Assembly: GCA_021816565.1 (NCBI GenBank)
Contig: JAKAXN010000067.1
Span: forward strand, 1-15,966
DNA: 15,966 nucleotides
Origin: Actinomycetes bacterium
GTDB lineage: Bacteria > Actinomycetota > Acidimicrobiia > Acidimicrobiales > Palsa-688
Direction of reading: 5' to 3'
Below are positions 1-6,885 of the stretch, one piece after another (the first letter of the stretch is position 1; the number at the start of each line of letters is the position of its first letter). The notes under the pieces are model-generated. The model saw nothing but the letters and a program-made list of their open reading frames with translations. It made no database searches and was not told where the DNA came from. A program made the translations under genes and the position numbers.

Positions 1-96
1 ATCCTCGTCGGCGACGCCCTCGCCGACACCGACGTGCCCGCCGCCAGCCATGTGTACTCGGCCAACTTCGGGCACGCGTTCCGGCCGGCCCGATGA
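1..96 (+). CDS. cobM: Precorrin-4 C11-methyltransferase, C-terminal end (partial)
   Basis: Only the last 31 residues are inside the window; the gene starts before base 1. The frame open from base 1 reads ILVGDALAD...SHVYSANFGHAFRPAR and stops at TGA 94-96. The SHVYS..FGH.FR ending matches the C-terminus of CobM/CbiF, the SAM-dependent enzyme that methylates C11 of precorrin-4 in corrin ring synthesis. The stop overlaps the ATG of the next gene (ATGA, 93-96), so it is the first visible member of the cobalamin operon and is probably translationally coupled to cobL. The short visible length limits certainty, but the family ending and the cob neighbours agree. Confidence 0.8.
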   Translation: MLVGDALADTDVPAASHVYSANFGHAFRPAR

Positions 97-1295
97 ACCG
101 GCCGGTGGCCGTGGTCGGGGTGCACGGCGGCGAGCCGTACAGCCGCGCCGCCCGGGACGCCATCGCCGCCGCCGAGGTGGTAGTGGGCTCCGCCCGCCAG
201 CTGTCCGCCACATCGCATCTGCGCTCGCCCGACGCGACCACGGAACTGATCGCCGGGCCGCTCGAGCCGGTGCTGGAGCGAATCGGCGGGGAGGCGGACG
301 CCGGCCGGGCGGTGTGCGTGGTCGCATCGGGTGATCCCGGGTTCTTCGGCATAGTCCGGTCCCTCGGCGCCCGCTTGGGCGCGGACCGCCTGGTGGTGCA
401 CCCGGCACCGAGCTCGGTGGCGCTGGCCTTCGCCCGCCTCGGTCTCAGCTGGGACGACGCCGCCGTGGTGTCGGCGCACGGCCGGCCGCTGGCCGACGCG
501 GTGGCCTCGGTGAGGGCGTCGGGCCACCCGTCGGTGGCGGTACTCACCTCCCCGGACAACCCGGCCCAGGCGGTCGCCTCCGCGCTGCTCGCGGCCGGGG
601 AGCCCGACGGTGCGGCGGCGGTGGCATCGCACCTGGGCGACGAGAGCGAGTCGGTCACCACCTCGGATCTGAGCGCCGTGGCCGCCGGGGTCTTCGACCC
701 CATGTCGGTGCTGGTGATCACCCGCGCGGTCGGCCGACAGCCGGGGCCGGCGCTGGCATGGGGGCTGCCGGAACAGCAGTTCGACCACCGGGACGGCATG
801 ATCACCAAGGCGGAGGTGCGGGCCGTCGCCCTGGGGAAGCTGGCGGTCCCCCCCGCCGGGGTCCTGTGGGATGTCGGAGCCGGAAGCGGGTCGGTGGGAA
901 TCGAGTGCGCCCGGCTGGCCCCCGGTCTGTCGGTCTACGCCGTGGAGCGCGATCCCGAGCAGGCGGCCCGCGCCCGGGCCAACGCCGGCCGCCACGCGGT
1001 GGCCGTCACCGTCGTCGATGGCGAGGCTCCGCACGCCCTCGACGCTCTGCCCAGCCCGGATCGGGTCTTCATCGGCGGTGGAGGACTCGACGTGCTCGAC
1101 GCCGCTCTGGGCCGGCTCCGCCCCGGCGGCGTCGCGGTCGCCACCTACGCGGTGATGGAGCGGGCGGTCGCCGCGGCCTCCCGGCTGGGGAACCTGGTCC
1201 AGATGTCGGTCAGCCGGGGAGTACCGACCGGCGCCCTCGGAATGCGCCTGCGGTCGGAGAACCCGGTGTTCATCTGTTGGGGACCGGCGGCCTGA
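93..1295 (+). CDS. cobL: Precorrin-6Y C5,15-methyltransferase (decarboxylating), CbiE-CbiT fusion
   Basis: This 400-residue protein has the two-domain CobL layout. Residues 1 to about 215 are a tetrapyrrole methylase (CbiE) domain with the GDPGFFG motif near residues 80-86 and VVSAHGRP near 125-132. Residues from about 228 on are a CbiT-type class I methyltransferase: FDHRDGMITKAEVRA at 230-244, the SAM-binding DVGAGSGSVGIE at 260-271, and VFIGGGG at 325-331. CobL methylates C5 and C15 of precorrin-6B and decarboxylates the acetate side chain to give precorrin-8. The length is the usual one for the fusion. The ATG at 93 overlaps the cobM stop; the next gene begins one base after this stop, so the operon is very compact. 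Cytoplasmic. Confidence 0.93.
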   Translation: MNRPVAVVGVHGGEPYSRAARDAIAAAEVVVGSARQLSATSHLRSPDATTELIAGPLEPVLERIGGEADAGRAVCVVASGDPGFFGIVRSLGARLGADRLVVHPAPSSVALAFARLGLSWDDAAVVSAHGRPLADAVASVRASGHPSVAVLTSPDNPAQAVASALLAAGEPDGAAAVASHLGDESESVTTSDLSAVAAGVFDPMSVLVITRAVGRQPGPALAWGLPEQQFDHRDGMITKAEVRAVALGKLAVPPAGVLWDVGAGSGSVGIECARLAPGLSVYAVERDPEQAARARANAGRHAVAVTVVDGEAPHALDALPSPDRVFIGGGGLDVLDAALGRLRPGGVAVATYAVMERAVAAASRLGNLVQMSVSRGVPTGALGMRLRSENPVFICWGPAA

Positions 1296-1296
1296 G

Positions 1297-1662
1297 GTGT
1301 ACACCCTCGGTGTGGGCCTGTCCTCATCGGCGCGCACAGCTGATCTGCACGCCGCCGCCGTCGCGGTCCTGGCCGAGGCCGGATTGACGTGGGGGGAGGT
1401 GGCGGTGGTCGCGACGACCACCCGCCTGGCCGGCGACGAGCGGTTGGCTCACCTCGGCCCGGCCGTGGTCGGCTTCGACCGGAGCGACCTGGAGGCGGTC
1501 CGCGTACCGAGCCGGCCCGGCCCGGCCGCGACCAGGCTGGCCGCCCCGCCGGTGGCGGAGGCGGCCGCGCTTCTCGCCGCCGGACCGGGAAGTCGCATCG
1601 TGGTCCCCAAGCGCACCGGCCGGTACGTGACGGTGGCCGCTGCCGTCGGAGACAGGCCATGA
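1297..1662 (+). CDS. cobE: CobE / CbiG C-terminal-domain protein
   Basis: This 121-residue protein corresponds to the C-terminal domain of CbiG alone, as in the small CobE proteins of aerobic cobalamin pathways. Visible family features are VGLSSSARTADL near the N-terminus, PPVAEAAAL at 84-92 and VPKRTGRYVTVA at 103-114, which matches the conserved end of CbiG/CobE. The central and N-terminal CbiG domains, which open the lactone ring in the anaerobic route, are absent. The start is GTG 1297, one base after the cobL stop; the stop overlaps the cobF ATG (ATGA 1659-1662). CobE is needed for cobalamin synthesis in aerobic producers, but its exact role is less settled than those of its neighbours. 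The assignment rests on motif match and context. Confidence 0.8.
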   Translation: MYTLGVGLSSSARTADLHAAAVAVLAEAGLTWGEVAVVATTTRLAGDERLAHLGPAVVGFDRSDLEAVRVPSRPGPAATRLAAPPVAEAAALLAAGPGSRIVVPKRTGRYVTVAAAVGDRP

Positions 1663-2423
1663 AGACGGTCAAGGTGATCGGGGTGGGGATGGGCAACTCC
1701 CGGCACCTGACAGCAGAGGCGGTGGACGCCCTGCGCAGCGTCGACGTGTTCTTCGTCCTGGAGAAGGGATCCGCCGCCGACGAGCTGGCAGGGCTGCGCC
1801 GGGACCTGTGCCGGTCGGTCATCGGCACCGGCTCCTACCGGTTCGTGGAGGTTCCCGACCCGGCCCGGGACCGCCTGGCCGGGGACTACACGGCGGCGGT
1901 CCGGGACTGGACAGCAGCGCGCAGCGCGGTGCTGCTCGACGCCATGGAGGCCCAACTCCAACCTGGCCAGACGGCCGGCATCCTGGCGTGGGGCGATCCG
2001 GCCTTCTACGACAGCACCCTGCGGGTGCTCGACGCCGGACGGCGGGCGGGACACCTCGAAGTCGACGTGGTGCCCGGCATCAGCAGCATCCAGATGCTGG
2101 CCGCCGCCCACCGGATCTCGCTGACCCGGGTCGGGCGGCCGCTCCAGGTGACGACCGGCCGGCGGCTGGCCGAGGACGGATTCCCGGCCGGCTGCGACGA
2201 CGTGGTCGTCATGCTCGACGGTCGCTGCTCGTTCCGCGACATCGACCCCGCGGGCCTGTGCATCTACTGGGGTGTGGACCTGGGCGGCCCCGACCAGGTG
2301 ATCATGGCGGGCGAGCTGGAGGAGGTGGCGGAGACGATCGTGGCCCGGAGGGCCGAGATCCGGGCCCGCCGAGGCTGGGCGATGGACACCTACCTGCTGC
2401 GCCGGACCACCCCGCAGCGATGA
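1659..2423 (+). CDS. cobF: Precorrin-6A synthase (deacetylating)
   Basis: This 254-residue tetrapyrrole methylase converts precorrin-5 to precorrin-6A, methylating C1 and releasing acetate; it is a marker of the aerobic pathway. CobF-specific features include VFFVLEKG at 30-37, YRFVEVPDPARDR at 60-72, AWGDPAFYDSTLRVL at 110-124, VVPGISSIQMLAA at 137-149, TTGRRLAEDGFP at 165-176, VVMLDGRCSF at 183-192 and the C-terminal GWAMDTYLLRR at 239-249. The ATG at 1659 is chosen because it overlaps the cobE stop and gives the family N-terminus (MKTVKVIGVGMGNSRHLT); the same frame is open further upstream, but that part only shadows cobE. Its stop overlaps the next ATG (2420-2423). Confidence 0.94.
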   Translation: MKTVKVIGVGMGNSRHLTAEAVDALRSVDVFFVLEKGSAADELAGLRRDLCRSVIGTGSYRFVEVPDPARDRLAGDYTAAVRDWTAARSAVLLDAMEAQLQPGQTAGILAWGDPAFYDSTLRVLDAGRRAGHLEVDVVPGISSIQMLAAAHRISLTRVGRPLQVTTGRRLAEDGFPAGCDDVVVMLDGRCSFRDIDPAGLCIYWGVDLGGPDQVIMAGELEEVAETIVARRAEIRARRGWAMDTYLLRRTTPQR

Positions 2424-2998
2424 TCTATCTGGTCCGTCACGGCCAGTCGGAGTGGAACCTGGCCCGCCGGACCCAGGGGCAGATCCCCCACCCCGGGTTG
2501 ACCGGGCTCGGGCGACGACAGGCGCGCGCCGCGGCCCGGGCCATCCGCGCCGACGCCGGTCGGACCGGCCGGCCGCCCACGTCGGTGGTCACCAGCGACC
2601 TGGCCCGGGCAGCGCAGACCGCGACGGTCCTGGCCGGGGCGCTGGCCGCCCCGCTGCACGTCGATCGGCGCTGGCGGGAACAGGGGTTCGGCCGGCTGGA
2701 GGGACTCGGATACGAAGCGACCTCCGCGGCGCTGGCCGCCGGTCCCGCCCCCGGCGGCGAACCGGACCACCAGGTGATGCTACGGGCGGCCGAGGCGCTG
2801 GACGCCATTGCCGCGGAGGAGGTGACGGTGATCGTGACCCACGGGGACACGATCCGCTGCCTGGTGGCTCACCTCGTCGGGACGGCCCTTTACGAAGACC
2901 TCTCCGGGCCGGTGCCGAACGGGGCGGTCATCGCCGTGGACCCGGCTGCGGGAGGCGGCATCCGCCGGCTGGTCGGCCGGTCGCCGGCCGGCCACTGA
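2420..2998 (+). CDS. cobC: Histidine phosphatase, probable alpha-ribazole-5'-phosphate phosphatase
   Basis: This 192-residue protein belongs to the histidine phosphatase (phosphoglycerate mutase-like) superfamily. The phosphate-accepting motif VRHGQSEWN spans residues 5-13 with His7; TSDLARAAQTA at 58-68 supplies the second arginine; the second catalytic histidine is His141 in VTHGDTIR. In cobalamin operons such proteins usually remove phosphate from alpha-ribazole-5'-phosphate or adenosylcobalamin-5'-phosphate in nucleotide-loop assembly, and the ATGA overlap with cobF supports that role. The superfamily is functionally broad, so the substrate is inferred from context. It is the last + strand gene of the operon; the BluB-CobT gene converges on it with only 19 bases between the stops and no clear hairpin. 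Confidence 0.82.
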   Translation: MIYLVRHGQSEWNLARRTQGQIPHPGLTGLGRRQARAAARAIRADAGRTGRPPTSVVTSDLARAAQTATVLAGALAAPLHVDRRWREQGFGRLEGLGYEATSAALAAGPAPGGEPDHQVMLRAAEALDAIAAEEVTVIVTHGDTIRCLVAHLVGTALYEDLSGPVPNGAVIAVDPAAGGGIRRLVGRSPAGH

Positions 2999-3017
2999 AG
3001 GCTCCGCCGGGTCCCTG

Positions 3018-4727
3018 TCAGCGCTCGTAGACCCGGGCGGCGGCCGCCCGGACCCGCAGGGCGGTGAGCAGCATCTGCGCCGCCAGACAGGCCCCGACGC
3101 CCTCCCCCGAGCGGAGCCTCAGTTCCAGCAGCGGCTCCAGACCCAGCTCGTTGAGCACCTGCTTGTGGGCCTGCTCCCGGCTGCGCTGCCCGGCGACCAG
3201 GGCCGCCTGCACGGCCGGTTCCATCTGCACAGCCGCGAGAGCGGCGATCGAGGTGACCAGACCGTCGAGCACCACCGGCACCCGCCGTCTCGAGGCCCCC
3301 ATGGCCACACCGGCCAGAAGGGCTATCTCCGGGCCGCCGACCGCCGCCAGGGCCTGCCGGGGCTGGTGGGCGGCGCGGCGGTGATCCGACCGGGCCCGGC
3401 TCACGGCCCTGGTGACCACGTCGAGCTTCCGCTCGATCATGGCGCTGTCCGACGAGGAGCCCAGCCCCACCGCCGCCTCGGGGGTCATCCCGAGCAGCAG
3501 GCAGGCCAGGGCGGCGGCCACAGTGGTGTTGCCGACCCCGACCTCACCGAGGCAGACCAGACCGGCGCCGGCCAGGCGGTCGCCGATCTCCTCACCTTGG
3601 CTGATCAGCGAGTCGACGTCACCCGGGGTGAGGGCATCGGAGTCGACCAGGTCCCCGGCCGGGCCGCCCGGCACGGCTCGGGTCGCCACGACGCCCAGAC
3701 CGGCCTGAGCGGCGGTCGCCGCCCCCAGGGAGACCCCTGAGCGGGTCGCGTCCAGGACCATCCCGGTGACAGACGGGTCATAGGCCGACACGCCGTGACG
3801 GGTCACCGGGTGGTCTCCGGCGGCCACGAGCAGCGTGCCGCCCACGGGTGGCTCCGGGCTCAGCGCCAGGACCCGGTTGAGCGTCGAGTCGAGGACCCCG
3901 AGCGACCCGGGGACCGACAGCAGGTCGTCGCCGCTGTCCCGGCTGGTGACCACCGCGGAGGGGTCGGGCCCGGCCAGGTGGGACGCCGGACTCGCCGGCT
4001 CCCGGTCCTCCGGCCAGCGCTCCTCCAGAATCACCTCCTCGAGCGGCAACCGCTTCGACCAGCCCTGGCGCTCCAGGCCCGGATCCGGCGGTCGCTCGTC
4101 GGGCCAGCCCAGGCACAGCCAGCCGAGGGTCTCCACCCCGTCCGGCAGGCCGAGCAGGCCGGCCAGGTCGTCGGGGCGGAACAGGGTCACCCATCCGAGT
4201 CCCAGCCCGGCGGCCCGGGCCGCCAACCAGATGTTCTGCACCGCGCAGGCGCAGCTCCACATGTCGGCGTCGACGAAGGTGGCCCGACCCAGAACGCCCG
4301 TGGCCGGCGCCCGACGGTCGCAGGCCACCACCACCCCGACCGGGGCCTCGCGGATCCCGTCGAGCTGCAGGTCCAGCAGGCGGGACCGGCGATCGGGGGT
4401 CAGCCGCTCCGCCTGGCGGAGCCGTTCCCGGTCGGCCATCAGGGCGGCCCGGTCCCTGGTCGACTGCGCTGATACGACTATGAACCGCCACGGCTGCGAG
4501 TGACCAACCGAAGGAGCCTGGTGACCGGCTCCGAGCACCGTGCGCAGCAGGGCGTCCGGGACGGGATCCGGGCGGAAGCGCCGCACGTCGCGCCGCGCCG
4601 CCAGAACCGCGTGCAGTCCGTCCACCGTCACCGGATCGAAGGCCCACCCGTCCGGCTGAGCCGACCGGCCGGCCGCCGAGGTCGTGTCGCCTATGAGCGG
4701 CACCGGACGCGGCCACATTCGTTCCAT
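3018..4727 (-). CDS. BluB-CobT fusion: 5,6-dimethylbenzimidazole synthase / DMB phosphoribosyltransferase
   Basis: A 569-residue fusion. Residues about 35-235 are a nitroreductase-fold BluB domain, which makes 5,6-dimethylbenzimidazole from reduced flavin and oxygen: RRDVRRFRPDPVP at 46-58, GHQAPSVGHSQPWRF at 68-82, DADMWSCACAVQNIWLAARAAGLGLGWV at 153-180 (split here by family convention). After a linker rich in Pro, Ser and Asp, residues about 264-569 are CobT, which transfers phosphoribose from nicotinate mononucleotide to the base: PGSLG at 273-277, AGDHPVTRHGVSAY at 303-316, GEVGVGNTT at 394-402, GGPEIALLAG at 464-473 and SGEGVGA at 540-546. The two glutamates expected in CobT (Glu395, Glu542) are present. 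The ATG at 4727 is preferred, since an upstream extension would run antisense through the riboswitch; 4718 is an alternative. The CobT half is shorter than stand-alone enzymes. Monocistronic on this strand. Confidence 0.93.
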   Translation of the reverse strand: MERMWPRPVPLIGDTTSAAGRSAQPDGWAFDPVTVDGLHAVLAARRDVRRFRPDPVPDALLRTVLGAGHQAPSVGHSQPWRFIVVSAQSTRDRAALMADRERLRQAERLTPDRRSRLLDLQLDGIREAPVGVVVACDRRAPATGVLGRATFVDADMWSCACAVQNIWLAARAAGLGLGWVTLFRPDDLAGLLGLPDGVETLGWLCLGWPDERPPDPGLERQGWSKRLPLEEVILEERWPEDREPASPASHLAGPDPSAVVTSRDSGDDLLSVPGSLGVLDSTLNRVLALSPEPPVGGTLLVAAGDHPVTRHGVSAYDPSVTGMVLDATRSGVSLGAATAAQAGLGVVATRAVPGGPAGDLVDSDALTPGDVDSLISQGEEIGDRLAGAGLVCLGEVGVGNTTVAAALACLLLGMTPEAAVGLGSSSDSAMIERKLDVVTRAVSRARSDHRRAAHQPRQALAAVGGPEIALLAGVAMGASRRRVPVVLDGLVTSIAALAAVQMEPAVQAALVAGQRSREQAHKQVLNELGLEPLLELRLRSGEGVGACLAAQMLLTALRVRAAAARVYER

Positions 4728-4731
4728 CACC

Positions 4732-4750
4732 GGTCCCAGGCTAAGGGACC
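4732..4750. repeat. Inverted repeat at the BluB-CobT start
   Basis: GGTCCC at 4732-4737 and GGGACC at 4745-4750 form a perfect 6-bp inverted repeat with a 7-base spacer, five bases upstream of the minus-strand ATG at 4727. It covers the position expected for the ribosome binding site, whose only purine-rich candidate is GGGACC itself. It could be an operator or a small hairpin limiting translation; a 6-bp match in such GC-rich DNA may also be chance. Confidence 0.35.
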
Positions 4751-4783
4751 ACCGCCGGATCGGGTAACCGCAGCCTCGGGGTC

Positions 4784-4813
4784 TTGACGCCCCACTGCTG
4801 TCCCAGCTACCTT
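4784..4813 (+). promoter_or_regulatory. Probable sigma70-like promoter of the riboswitch leader
   Basis: TTGACG at 4784-4789 is a good -35 box; 18 bases later TACCTT at 4808-4813 fits the actinobacterial TANNNT -10 pattern. Transcription would start near 4820, just before the cobalamin aptamer, which is where the leader of the cobalt transporter gene should begin. Position supports the call more than the match itself. Confidence 0.5.
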
Positions 4814-4824
4814 CCGCTGGCCCC

Positions 4825-4935
4825 GGCAGACCCCGGGGTGGCACCCGCCCAGCGAAGTCCGGTGAGATCCCGGCACTGTCCCGCAACGGTAGAGCTCCTC
4901 CGGGAGCGAGTCCGGACGCCTGACCGTGGTGTCGA
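4825..4935 (+). promoter_or_regulatory. Cobalamin riboswitch (aptamer)
   Basis: The stretch holds the conserved core of the cobalamin aptamer in the right order: GCGAAGTCCGGTGAGATCC around 4852-4870, CACTGTCCCGCAACGGTA around 4874-4891, and a B12-box-like AGTCCGGACGCCTGACC around 4909-4925. These match the family's GGTGAAAATCC, CCCGCAACTGT and AGCCAGGAGACCTGCC segments. A variable hairpin, GAGCTCCTCCGGGAGC, lies between the last two. The element sits on the + strand between the BluB-CobT gene and the NiCoT gene and reads toward NiCoT, so binding of cobalamin is expected to reduce cobalt transporter expression. Outer limits are approximate because the closing helix was not resolved by eye. Confidence 0.9.
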
Positions 4936-4986
4936 CGTGACCGGTCCCTCGGAGCAAGGGCGGTGCGTCCCCGCCACGGCTGGGGC

Positions 4987-5019
4987 CCACTTCATCTTCG
5001 AGGACGGAAGGAGAAGTGG
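4987..5019 (+). promoter_or_regulatory. Shine-Dalgarno-sequestering hairpin (riboswitch expression platform)
   Basis: CCACTTC (4987-4993) pairs perfectly with GAAGTGG (5013-5019). After a 2x2 internal loop (AT/GA), CTTC (4996-4999) pairs with GAAG (5007-5010), leaving the 7-base loop GAGGACG. The only strong Shine-Dalgarno sequence of the leader, AAGGAG at 5008-5013, lies within the 3' strand and internal loop. This is the layout of a translational-control platform, about 50 bases downstream of the aptamer. Confidence 0.6.
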
Positions 5020-5022
5020 ATC

Positions 5023-5043
5023 ATGCGGGCCGGTCGGAGATGA
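5023..5043 (+). other. Possible six-residue leader ORF overlapping the NiCoT start
   Basis: ATG 5023 is nine bases downstream of AAGGAG (5008-5013), the ideal spacing. It encodes MRAGRR and stops at TGA 5041-5043, which overlaps ATG 5040 of the transporter as ATGA. None of the transporter start candidates has an equally well placed ribosome binding site. The arrangement suggests translational coupling, but such a short ORF can arise by chance. Confidence 0.35.
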
Positions 5044-6125
5044 AACGGATGGGGCACGGTCTCGAGCCGGCCGAACGGGCCCGGCTGGGCCTCATGACCC
5101 TGGCCGTGCTCGCCGTGAACGCGAGCGGCTGGGGCATCTACGTCTTCGCCATCGCCCCCCACCACTTCCGGTACAAGGGTCTCGGGGTCGGTCTGGGCGT
5201 GGCTCTCACGGCGTGGACGCTGGGCGCCCGCCACGGTTTCGACGCCGATCACATCTCTGCCATCGACAACACGACCCGCAAGCTCATGGCGGACGGCGGC
5301 CGGCCACTCGGAACCGGATTCTTCTTCGCCCTGGGGCATTCGTCGGTCATCGTCTTGGTGGGAGCCGGGCTCTGCGTCGCAGCCCACGCCGTGTTCGGAG
5401 CGGTGGTCGACCCCTCCTCGACCTACGAAACCACCGGAGGGGTCATCGGCACCTCCCTGGCCGCCGGCTTCCTCTATCTCATCGCCGGCCTCAACCTGGT
5501 CGTGCTGGCCGGGATCATGAAGGTGTTCCGCCAGATGCGCCGGGGGCTGTTCGACGAAGCCGAGCTGGAACGCCAGCTCCAATCCCGGGGACTCATGTAC
5601 CGCTTCTTCGGAAGGTTCATGGGATCGATCACCAGGACCTGGCACATGTTCTTCGTCGGCGCGGTGTTCGGCATCGGCTTCGACACCGCCACCGAGGTCC
5701 TGCTCCTGGCCGCCACCGCCACCGCCGCGACCCAGGGCCTTCCCTGGTACGCGGTGCTCTCACTCCCTCTGCTCTTCGCCGGCGGGCTCACCATCTTCGA
5801 CACGCTCGACGGGTTCTTCATGAACTTCGCCTACGGCTGGGCCTTCGCCCGGCCGGCGCGCAAGGTGTACTACAACCTGGTCATCACCGGCTTGTCCATC
5901 GCCGTCGCCCTGCTCATCGGCACCATCGAGATCGGCGGTGTCCTATCCGCCAAGCTCGGTCTCCACGGAGGGCTGTGGGACCTGGCAGCAAACTTCAACA
6001 TCAATGACGCCGGCTACATCGTGGTCGCTCTGTTCATCGTCGTCTGGGTCGCCGCTGTCGCCTACTGGAGGGTGGCACGGATCGAGGACCGCTGGGCTGA
6101 CGCGTCCTATCATCGGCCCGGTTGA
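5040..6125 (+). CDS. NiCoT-family nickel/cobalt permease
   Basis: A 361-residue multi-spanning membrane protein of the HoxN/NixA/NicT family, about the family's usual length. The family signature RHGFDADHISAIDN lies near residues 64-77, followed by FFALGHSSVIVLVGAG near 95-110, GIGFDTATEVLLLAA in the middle and TIFDTLDGFFMNFAYGWAF after it. These histidine- and aspartate-rich segments bind the metal ion during proton-driven uptake. A cobalamin riboswitch upstream makes cobalt the likely substrate, supplying the cobalamin pathway encoded next door. The start is uncertain: GTG 5016 (369 residues) lies only two bases after the Shine-Dalgarno sequence and inside its hairpin, ATG 5040 overlaps a leader ORF, and ATG 5049 has GGAG nine bases upstream. 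A strong hairpin overlaps the stop codon. Confidence 0.92.
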   Translation: MKRMGHGLEPAERARLGLMTLAVLAVNASGWGIYVFAIAPHHFRYKGLGVGLGVALTAWTLGARHGFDADHISAIDNTTRKLMADGGRPLGTGFFFALGHSSVIVLVGAGLCVAAHAVFGAVVDPSSTYETTGGVIGTSLAAGFLYLIAGLNLVVLAGIMKVFRQMRRGLFDEAELERQLQSRGLMYRFFGRFMGSITRTWHMFFVGAVFGIGFDTATEVLLLAATATAATQGLPWYAVLSLPLLFAGGLTIFDTLDGFFMNFAYGWAFARPARKVYYNLVITGLSIAVALLIGTIEIGGVLSAKLGLHGGLWDLAANFNINDAGYIVVALFIVVWVAAVAYWRVARIEDRWADASYHRPG

Positions 6126-6140
6126 GTGATCAACCGGGCC
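6115..6140 (+). terminator. Hairpin terminator overlapping the NiCoT stop codon
   Basis: GGCCCGGTTGA (6115-6125) is the exact reverse complement of TCAACCGGGCC (6130-6140), enclosing the loop GTGA, which is a GNRA tetraloop on the + strand RNA. The stop codon TGA is inside the stem. No T-run follows, as is common for actinobacterial hairpin terminators. An 11-bp perfect stem at the end of a gene between convergent operons is unlikely to be chance. Confidence 0.65.
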
Positions 6141-6174
6141 AGGACCGCACCGAGGTCCGAGCCGCGGGACGGGT

Positions 6175-6195
6175 CGGTGTCGCCGGCCGACACCG
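6175..6195 (-). terminator. Hairpin terminator after the ABC permease gene
   Basis: CGGTGTCG (6175-6182) and CGACACCG (6188-6195) form a perfect 8-bp stem with a 5-base loop, three bases beyond the stop codon of the minus-strand permease gene. It lacks a T-run. Together with the hairpin at 6115-6140 it gives each of the two convergent operons its own terminator; either may work in both directions. Confidence 0.55.
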
Positions 6196-6198
6196 TGC

Positions 6199-6885
6199 TC
6201 AGGTCCGCCGGACCCGGCCCCGCAGCGCCAGGGCGGCCAGACCGAGGCTGAAGACCCCGACGACCGCGATGGCGGCGAGCGCCTCCAGTAGAAGCGTCGG
6301 CCTCCAACCCTGGGAGACGAGCGAGCGGAGACCGCTGAGGAGGTAGGTGACCAGGTTGACGGTCGCCACCGCCGACAACCAGCCGGTGAGGGCCGACTTG
6401 GGCAGGAAGGCGGTGGTGAGGAAGGCGAAGGGGAAGAACAGGATGAAGCTGGAGTTCACGGCCGCCGGGTTGCCCGTCTTCAGGGCGATGGCGTAGGGGA
6501 ATCCGCTGAAGACGACACCCCATGAACCGGCTATGAGGATGAAGACCAACACGCCGAGGAAGCCGGTGTGGAAGTGGACACCGACGATGAACCCGAGCAG
6601 CAGCACCGGGATCGACAGGGCGACGACGAGCACGAAGTCGGCGACCATGAGGCCGAGCAACAGGGCGGAGCGGCGGATCGGGGTGAGGAGAAGCCGGTCG
6701 AAGTAGCCGCCCTGGATGTCGATCACCAGGGACGAGGCGCGGCTCACGCCGGTCACGGCGAAGACGATCGCCACCGGCAACTGGAAGGCCTTGAAGTCGA
6801 TGCCCGTGCCCTGCTGGGCCAGTTTCTGCAGCGCCCCGATGTTGACGACGAAGAAGAACACCGGCACGATCAGGGCCGGGATCAC
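6199..6885 (-). CDS. ABC-2 type exporter permease, DrrB-like (main part; frame broken upstream)
   Basis: 228 residues with about six hydrophobic segments, for example IPALIVPVFFFVVNIGAL, FVLVVALSIPVLLLGFIVG, VLVFILIAGSWGVVFSG and LEALAAIAVVGVFSLGLAALAL. FDRLLLTPIRRSALLLG is the cytoplasmic motif of the DrrB/ABC-2 family. The reading frame begins abruptly inside what should be the first membrane helix. The missing N-terminus (42 codons from GTG 7010) is present in another frame and rejoins if one base is added to a five-G run at 6900-6904; the repaired protein would be 270 residues, the usual size. GTG 6885 overlaps the stop of that fragment, so reinitiation is conceivable. It partners the ATPase just upstream. 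Substrate unknown. Confidence 0.85.
   Translation of the reverse strand: MIPALIVPVFFFVVNIGALQKLAQQGTGIDFKAFQLPVAIVFAVTGVSRASSLVIDIQGGYFDRLLLTPIRRSALLLGLMVADFVLVVALSIPVLLLGFIVGVHFHTGFLGVLVFILIAGSWGVVFSGFPYAIALKTGNPAAVNSSFILFFPFAFLTTAFLPKSALTGWLSAVATVNLVTYLLSGLRSLVSQGWRPTLLLEALAAIAVVGVFSLGLAALALRGRVRRT

Noticed and set aside
1389..1658. Upstream extension of cobF
   Set aside because: This part is Gly/Arg-rich shadow of cobE; the family N-terminus begins at ATG 1659 with an ATGA overlap.
4728..4886. N-terminal extension of the BluB-CobT fusion to 622 residues
   Set aside because: The extra 53 residues are low-complexity and run antisense through the riboswitch aptamer and its promoter; ATG 4727 fits better.
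4784..6007. Alternative + strand frame across the riboswitch and the NiCoT gene
   Set aside because: It covers the aptamer and reads the transporter gene out of frame with no recognisable motif.
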